Below are positions 6,439-10,610 of a stretch of DNA of 10,610 bases, piece by piece (positions within the stretch are counted from its first letter, which is position 1; each line of letters starts with the position of its first letter). The translations under genes were made by a program, and so were the position numbers. The notes under the pieces were generated by a model. That model was given only the letters and a program-made list of their open reading frames with translations, ran no database searches and was not told where the DNA came from. Source of the DNA: Bacteroidales bacterium. Lineage in GTDB: Bacteria > Bacteroidota > Bacteroidia > Bacteroidales > JALTDM01. Location of the stretch: assembly GCA_027074135.1 (NCBI GenBank), contig JALTDM010000114.1, positions 1 through 10,610 of the forward strand, written 5' to 3'.

Positions 6439-9400
6439 ATGAAAAAGATCATTTTTTTAGCATTTCTTACAATTTCAGCTTATTGGAGCAATAGTCAAGT
6501 AATTTATTGGCCTTTGAATACGGACAGCTTACCTGTAATAAATGACAGTCGTATGTGGGGCGGTATTTTTGAAGGTGGCAGCGGTATAGGTGCCATAACT
6601 TTTGGATCCACAGGAGCTTATGCTAACGGTTGGACAACCGATTCGGTAATTGAGCCTACGGATTATTTTCAATTTTCTTTCGGAGTAAACACAGGTTTTA
6701 CTTTCTCGTTGGATTCCATAACTTTTTCTCACAGAAGATCTTTAAGCGGAATACATAAATTTGCTGTTTATTACAGTTTGGATTCGAGTTTCTCTTCTCC
6801 TGTATTGGTAGATAGTTTTGATGTTCCGGATGTTAGTGATGAAATACCTGTAACTCTATCAGGAATCTCATTAAATATTACTTCATCAGATACGGTTTAT
6901 TTCAGACTTTACGGTTATGCTGCGGAAAGTTCTGCAGGTACTTGGCGGATAAATGACAACACACTGAAAGTTTACGGACAGGTTTTCGTGGAAAATACCA
7001 ATGATGTTACTTCTTATGCAGAAGCTCCGTCACAACAAATTCCATCCACAGTAATTCCCTCAACTGCTACAACTTCAGCCGATGCAGTGCCTGTTTTCAA
7101 GTTCAATATTGTGGACGGCGGAGAAACTGACGGAGTTTCAACTTATGTAAAGCAAATTACCATCCGCAACAACCATCCCGCAAATTCCGCCGTGTGGTCG
7201 CAAAGTATCCAAGGTGTTGTGCTTACCCTTGATGGCAATGAGATAACTTTGCAAGGAGTTGACATTTCAGACGATTATATCCGCATTCTAACGGACAGTT
7301 CCACTTTTGAAATACCTGACGGAACATCGGAAGAAGTCGTGTTGTATGTTTATCTGAAAAACAGCGGAATAGTTGACGGTAGTGTTTTGCAGTTTGCAAT
7401 AGATTCTGTTTCACACGGTTTTGTTGCATCTCCTTATGCTTCGGGTTTTGCCGATGTTTTTCCTGCAAGAATTGTTTCTTCAGGGCATACAATAAATGTT
7501 GAAGCCACAAAGGTCAATTTCAATTCATATCCCACAGTTGTATGGAGCAATACTCCGTTTAATGTGTCTGTGTCACTTACCGATGCAAACGGTAATTTAG
7601 ACATAGACTATTCAGGCGATGTAACTTTGTCGGTATTTCAAGGCAACGGAAATTTATCACCTGCTTCACCTGTTCAAAGCGTTGTGTCGGGAGTTGCAAA
7701 TTTTACCGGCTTACAGTACGACGGCACAGGCAGTTTTGTGTTAAAAGCCGAAAGCGGTACGCTTACACCTGCCGTTTCCCAATCAATTACTGCTGCCGTG
7801 GCTTACGATTCCATTTTTGACAATTTCAACGACGGTGATTTGGTAAACGGTTACTTGTGGCTTGGCGATATAAATGCTTTTGCCGTAACCTCCGATGACC
7901 CCAAAGAACTTGTTTTATACACATATACTTCATCTGCAGACACATCTTACATTTCCATACCATTTGAGTCAGATCAAGACAGCATTGAGTGGTCTCTCAA
8001 AGTAAGAATGGCACTTGAACCTTCATCAAACAATTATGTACGGTACTTTTTGATAAGTCCCGATTATAATTTAAAAAATCCTATAGCAAATTCTTATTAC
8101 TTCCAACTTGGTGAAACAGGCACTAATGATGCCATAACGCTATACAAGGTTGATTCGGTGGGCAACACTATTCAATTGTGCAGAACAACAGACGGAGATA
8201 TTGCAGACAATCCTGATGTAAGGATAAAAGCGGTTTACAATCCTACACAAGCCAATTGGAGAGTTTATGCAGATTACACGGGAGCGGAAAATTACGAACT
8301 TGTTGCAGAAGCCACCGATACTCTGGGCAGTTTGCAAGGCAACCACTTTTTTAGCGGTTTCAGCGTAAGATATTCATCTACAAACGATGAAAATAAATTC
8401 TTTTTTGATGACTTTTATCTCGGCAAAGTCAGGGTTGATACAACGGCACCGCAAATTGCAAATGTTGTTGTTACCGACAGCGTTACAATAGATGTTTATT
8501 TTACCGAAGGTGTAAAAGGCGACAATGTAACTGATGTGTCAAATTATTTTATAGATAACGGAATAGGTAATCCCGCACTTGTAGCAAGGGATTCTACCGA
8601 TTTTTCGCACATAAGGCTTGTTTTACCGTTTGCTATGACAAAAGAAACACAATACACCCTTACAGTTCAAAGCGTCAAGGATTTCAGCGGCAATGTTTCA
8701 AATAATCTTACTGCGGAATTTGTTTATTACCTGCCGTATCTGAATGATATTACCATAAACGAAATTATGGCGGACCCGTCGCCATCGGTTGAATTGCCTG
8801 AATATGAATATGTTGAACTCTACAATACATCGTCATATCCGCTTAATCTTAAAGATTGGACATTGATGATTGGGACAAAAAATTACGGATTTGAAGACGA
8901 CTTTGTTTTGGATACAAACCATTATGTAATTCTTTCTACGGATGAAGGTTGTTTGGCTCTCTCTCAATACGGTACTTGCCTTGGAATAATAGGCTCTTCA
9001 AGTGCATTAACCAATTCCGGACAAACGGTTACATTGTACGACAAATTCCACAGGACAATCTCTTCGGTATCATATTCGGATTCTTGGTATGGCAACAGTG
9101 CCAAAGCGGAAGGTGGTTGGTCTCTTGAAAAAATAGACCCTAATAATCCTTGTCAAGGTGAAGGGAACTGGACGGCAAGCAATGACCACAAAGGTGGTAC
9201 ACCGGGAGAAAAAAACTCCGTGTATGAAATAAATCCCGACACAAAGCAACCAACTGTTGTAGCACTCGGATTGCCGCAAAACGACACTTTGATAGTTTAT
9301 TTTTCCGAAACAATGGACAGCAGCAGTATTTTGAATCCGTCGCATTACAGTATAAATTACGGAATCGGTGAGCCGGTATCGGTATCTACCAATGCTCCTT

Positions 9401-10398
9401 ATTACAATAAAGCCAAATTGGTACTCCCCACACCTGTTTCGGGTGGTGTGGTCTATACTCTGACATTTGATCCGGGCATAAAAGATTGTAGTGGAAACGG
9501 TATTGCCACTTCAACGTTTAAGTTTTCCGTACCTGTGCAAGCCCTGCAAGGTGATGTTGTAATAAACGAAGTGCTTTACAATCCGCTTGACGGTTGCAGC
9601 GATTATGTGGAAATTTACAATGCTTCCAATCATTCGGTAGATTTAGCTACCCTGCGTCTTGCCAACAAAGATGAAGAAGATACTTCGGGATACAAAAACA
9701 TAGCTGTCCTATCCGACGAAAGCAGACTTATGATGCCGGGAACATTCTTAGTAGTTACGGAAAATCCCACAGCAGTAAAAAAATGCTATTATGCAAAAAA
9801 TCCCGATAATTTTATTGCGGTAAAATCTATGCCATCACTTCCCACAAAAGAGGGCAATGTGGCAATAATAAACAAGTGGCTGGAAGCCATTGATTACTTT
9901 GAGTATAACGACAAAATGCAATTTTATTTGCTGTCTTCCACCAAGGGAGTGGCGCTGGAACGTATAAATTATTACCTGCCTACAAATGATGAAAGCAACT
10001 GGCACTCTGCATCGCAAGATTGCGGATTTGGAACTCCTACTTATCAAAATTCTCAATATGTAGAAAACCCGCTTGATAACAATTCACAGGTGTGGCTCTC
10101 GGAAGATTTGTTCTCGCCCGACAATGACGGCTACAAAGATGTTTTGCTTGTAAATTACAACTTCTCGCAACCCGGCTACACTCTTACGGTAATAGTGTTT
10201 GATGCGGCGGGCAGACCTGTAAAAACCCTTGCTGAAAAAGAATCGGTTGCTACCGAAGGCAGCATAATTTGGGACGGCACAAACGATTACGGCATAAAAA
10301 CACCCGGCGGAATTTATATAGTTTATGTGGAAGCCGTAAGCGGTGATGGGAAAGTGAAAACATACAAACTGCAGGTGGTTGTGGCATATAGGAGGTAA
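6439..10398 (+). CDS. Large multidomain surface protein with two lamin-tail domains and FlgD-like C-terminus
   Basis: This encodes 1319 residues from the ATG at 6439, which begins the signal peptide MKKIIFLAFLTISAYWSNSQ. An upstream GTG (6406) is rejected because it lies in a palindromic repeat and would put polar residues before the signal. The domains below are read from strand and motif patterns. An N-terminal beta-sandwich (about 20-190) is followed by a strand-rich region (190-353). An Ig/invasin-like domain (354-454) with SLTDANGNLDIDYSGDVTL comes next. A ConA-like sandwich (455-665) starts DNFNDGDL and ends FFFDDFYLGKVRV. An Ig-like Big_5/SbsA type domain (666-765) precedes lamin-tail domain 1 (769-885; INEIMADPS, EYVELYNTSSYPLNLKDWTL). 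A second Ig-like domain (934-1030) precedes lamin-tail domain 2 (1038-1180; INEVLYNPLDGCSDYVEIYN). The last 100 residues (1217-1319; LFSPDNDGYKD, FDAAGRPVKTL, WDGTNDYGIKTPGGIYIVYVEA) resemble FlgD Ig-like or T9SS type B (CHU_C) C-termini. No catalytic domain was recognised; an adhesive or structural role at the cell surface is likely. Confidence 0.88.
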   Translation: MKKIIFLAFLTISAYWSNSQVIYWPLNTDSLPVINDSRMWGGIFEGGSGIGAITFGSTGAYANGWTTDSVIEPTDYFQFSFGVNTGFTFSLDSITFSHRRSLSGIHKFAVYYSLDSSFSSPVLVDSFDVPDVSDEIPVTLSGISLNITSSDTVYFRLYGYAAESSAGTWRINDNTLKVYGQVFVENTNDVTSYAEAPSQQIPSTVIPSTATTSADAVPVFKFNIVDGGETDGVSTYVKQITIRNNHPANSAVWSQSIQGVVLTLDGNEITLQGVDISDDYIRILTDSSTFEIPDGTSEEVVLYVYLKNSGIVDGSVLQFAIDSVSHGFVASPYASGFADVFPARIVSSGHTINVEATKVNFNSYPTVVWSNTPFNVSVSLTDANGNLDIDYSGDVTLSVFQGNGNLSPASPVQSVVSGVANFTGLQYDGTGSFVLKAESGTLTPAVSQSITAAVAYDSIFDNFNDGDLVNGYLWLGDINAFAVTSDDPKELVLYTYTSSADTSYISIPFESDQDSIEWSLKVRMALEPSSNNYVRYFLISPDYNLKNPIANSYYFQLGETGTNDAITLYKVDSVGNTIQLCRTTDGDIADNPDVRIKAVYNPTQANWRVYADYTGAENYELVAEATDTLGSLQGNHFFSGFSVRYSSTNDENKFFFDDFYLGKVRVDTTAPQIANVVVTDSVTIDVYFTEGVKGDNVTDVSNYFIDNGIGNPALVARDSTDFSHIRLVLPFAMTKETQYTLTVQSVKDFSGNVSNNLTAEFVYYLPYLNDITINEIMADPSPSVELPEYEYVELYNTSSYPLNLKDWTLMIGTKNYGFEDDFVLDTNHYVILSTDEGCLALSQYGTCLGIIGSSSALTNSGQTVTLYDKFHRTISSVSYSDSWYGNSAKAEGGWSLEKIDPNNPCQGEGNWTASNDHKGGTPGEKNSVYEINPDTKQPTVVALGLPQNDTLIVYFSETMDSSSILNPSHYSINYGIGEPVSVSTNAPYYNKAKLVLPTPVSGGVVYTLTFDPGIKDCSGNGIATSTFKFSVPVQALQGDVVINEVLYNPLDGCSDYVEIYNASNHSVDLATLRLANKDEEDTSGYKNIAVLSDESRLMMPGTFLVVTENPTAVKKCYYAKNPDNFIAVKSMPSLPTKEGNVAIINKWLEAIDYFEYNDKMQFYLLSSTKGVALERINYYLPTNDESNWHSASQDCGFGTPTYQNSQYVENPLDNNSQVWLSEDLFSPDNDGYKDVLLVNYNFSQPGYTLTVIVFDAAGRPVKTLAEKESVATEGSIIWDGTNDYGIKTPGGIYIVYVEAVSGDGKVKTYKLQVVVAYRR

Positions 10399-10444
10399 AA
10401 ACTTTTAATTATACTAAAAGGATAGGTTTATTTTATTTTTTTTT

Positions 10445-10542
10445 AACCATTAAGGCATTAAGATAAATTAAGATTATTAAGCGAGTTGTTTTGCTCAATT
10501 ATTTCTTCATCTCTCTTAATGTTCCTTAATTTCTTAATGGTT
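10445..10542. repeat. 98-bp interrupted inverted repeat made of ATTAAG units
   Basis: AACCATTAAG (10445-10454) pairs exactly with CTTAATGGTT (10533-10542). Inside it, ATTAAG at 10457-10462 pairs with CTTAAT at 10525-10530, and ATTAAG at 10467-10472 with CTTAAT at 10515-10520, separated by unpaired 2- and 4-base bulges. The left arm carries a fourth ATTAAG (10476-10481), so the unit also repeats in tandem every 9-10 bases. The element lies 46 bases after the stop of the large surface protein. T-rich sequence (10430-10444) precedes rather than follows the stem, so it is not a standard terminator on the plus strand. Similar ladder-like repeats with units such as CATTAAGG or CACAAAGG occur between genes in many Bacteroidota. 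The remainder of 10399-10610 is AT-rich with no gene visible. Confidence 0.65.
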
Positions 10543-10610
10543 TATCACACGAGCTTCTAAAGGAAAATAAAAGGTAGTTTATAAAGTTTTGTGTTAATTA
10601 GTAAATATAT

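Noticed and set aside
7223..7510. Minus-strand 95-codon open frame rich in Gln, Lys and His
   Set aside because: It is antisense inside the 1319-residue gene, whose frame shows clear domain structure. The composition follows from the complementary codons.
1..10610. CRISPR array, tRNA, rRNA, transposase or defence system
   Set aside because: No regularly spaced direct repeats with unique spacers, no cloverleaf-like or rRNA-like stretch, and no transposase, nuclease or toxin motifs were found in the genes read.

Overview
The window looks like a chromosomal segment of a member of the Bacteroidota (a low-GC, Bacteroidales/Cytophaga-like bacterium). Three things point there. Nearly every gene encodes a protein with a lipid-free signal peptide ending near Q. 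One protein carries a type A C-terminal sorting domain of the type IX secretion system (T9SS). The promoters match the Bacteroidota -33/-7 pattern (TTTG, about 20 bases, TAnnTTTG) rather than the E. coli -35/-10 pattern. There are no Shine-Dalgarno-rich starts, tRNAs, rRNAs, CRISPR arrays or transposase genes.

Layout: (a) 1-724, minus strand: the 5' two hundred and forty or so codons of an exported, propeller-like protein whose C-terminus lies outside the window. (b) 725-853: a spacer holding a perfect 13-bp inverted repeat 59 bases apart. (c) 854-2413, minus: a T9SS type A cargo protein of unknown function. (d) 2414-2608: a compact divergent promoter region with one excellent and one good Bacteroidota -7 box and two adjacent 10-bp palindromes. 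(e) 2609-4708, plus: an exported helix-hairpin-helix protein followed by a likely outer-membrane beta-barrel. (f) 4721-6235, plus: an OstA/LptA-like periplasmic protein, 12 bases downstream and probably in the same operon. (g) 6236-6438: an intergenic region with two candidate -7 boxes and a GC-rich imperfect inverted repeat. (h) 6439-10398, plus: a 1319-residue multidomain surface protein with two Ig-like/lamin-tail modules and a FlgD-like or sorting-type C-terminus. (i) 10399-10610: AT-rich spacer with a 98-bp interrupted inverted repeat built from ATTAAG units.

Taken together this is a cell-envelope neighbourhood. It holds one probable envelope-biogenesis operon (barrel plus OstA-like protein, the latter related to the LPS transport bridge) flanked by large secreted or surface proteins. 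The track-style longest starts are probably wrong for three of the genes (TTG at 2440, TTG at 4709, GTG at 6406). In each case a downstream ATG gives a clean signal peptide, and for the first gene the upstream TTG lies inside the promoter itself. I see no clearly new enzymatic or defence system. The points most worth a second look are the HhH-barrel/OstA pairing, the intergenic inverted repeats, and the duplicated module in the large protein.
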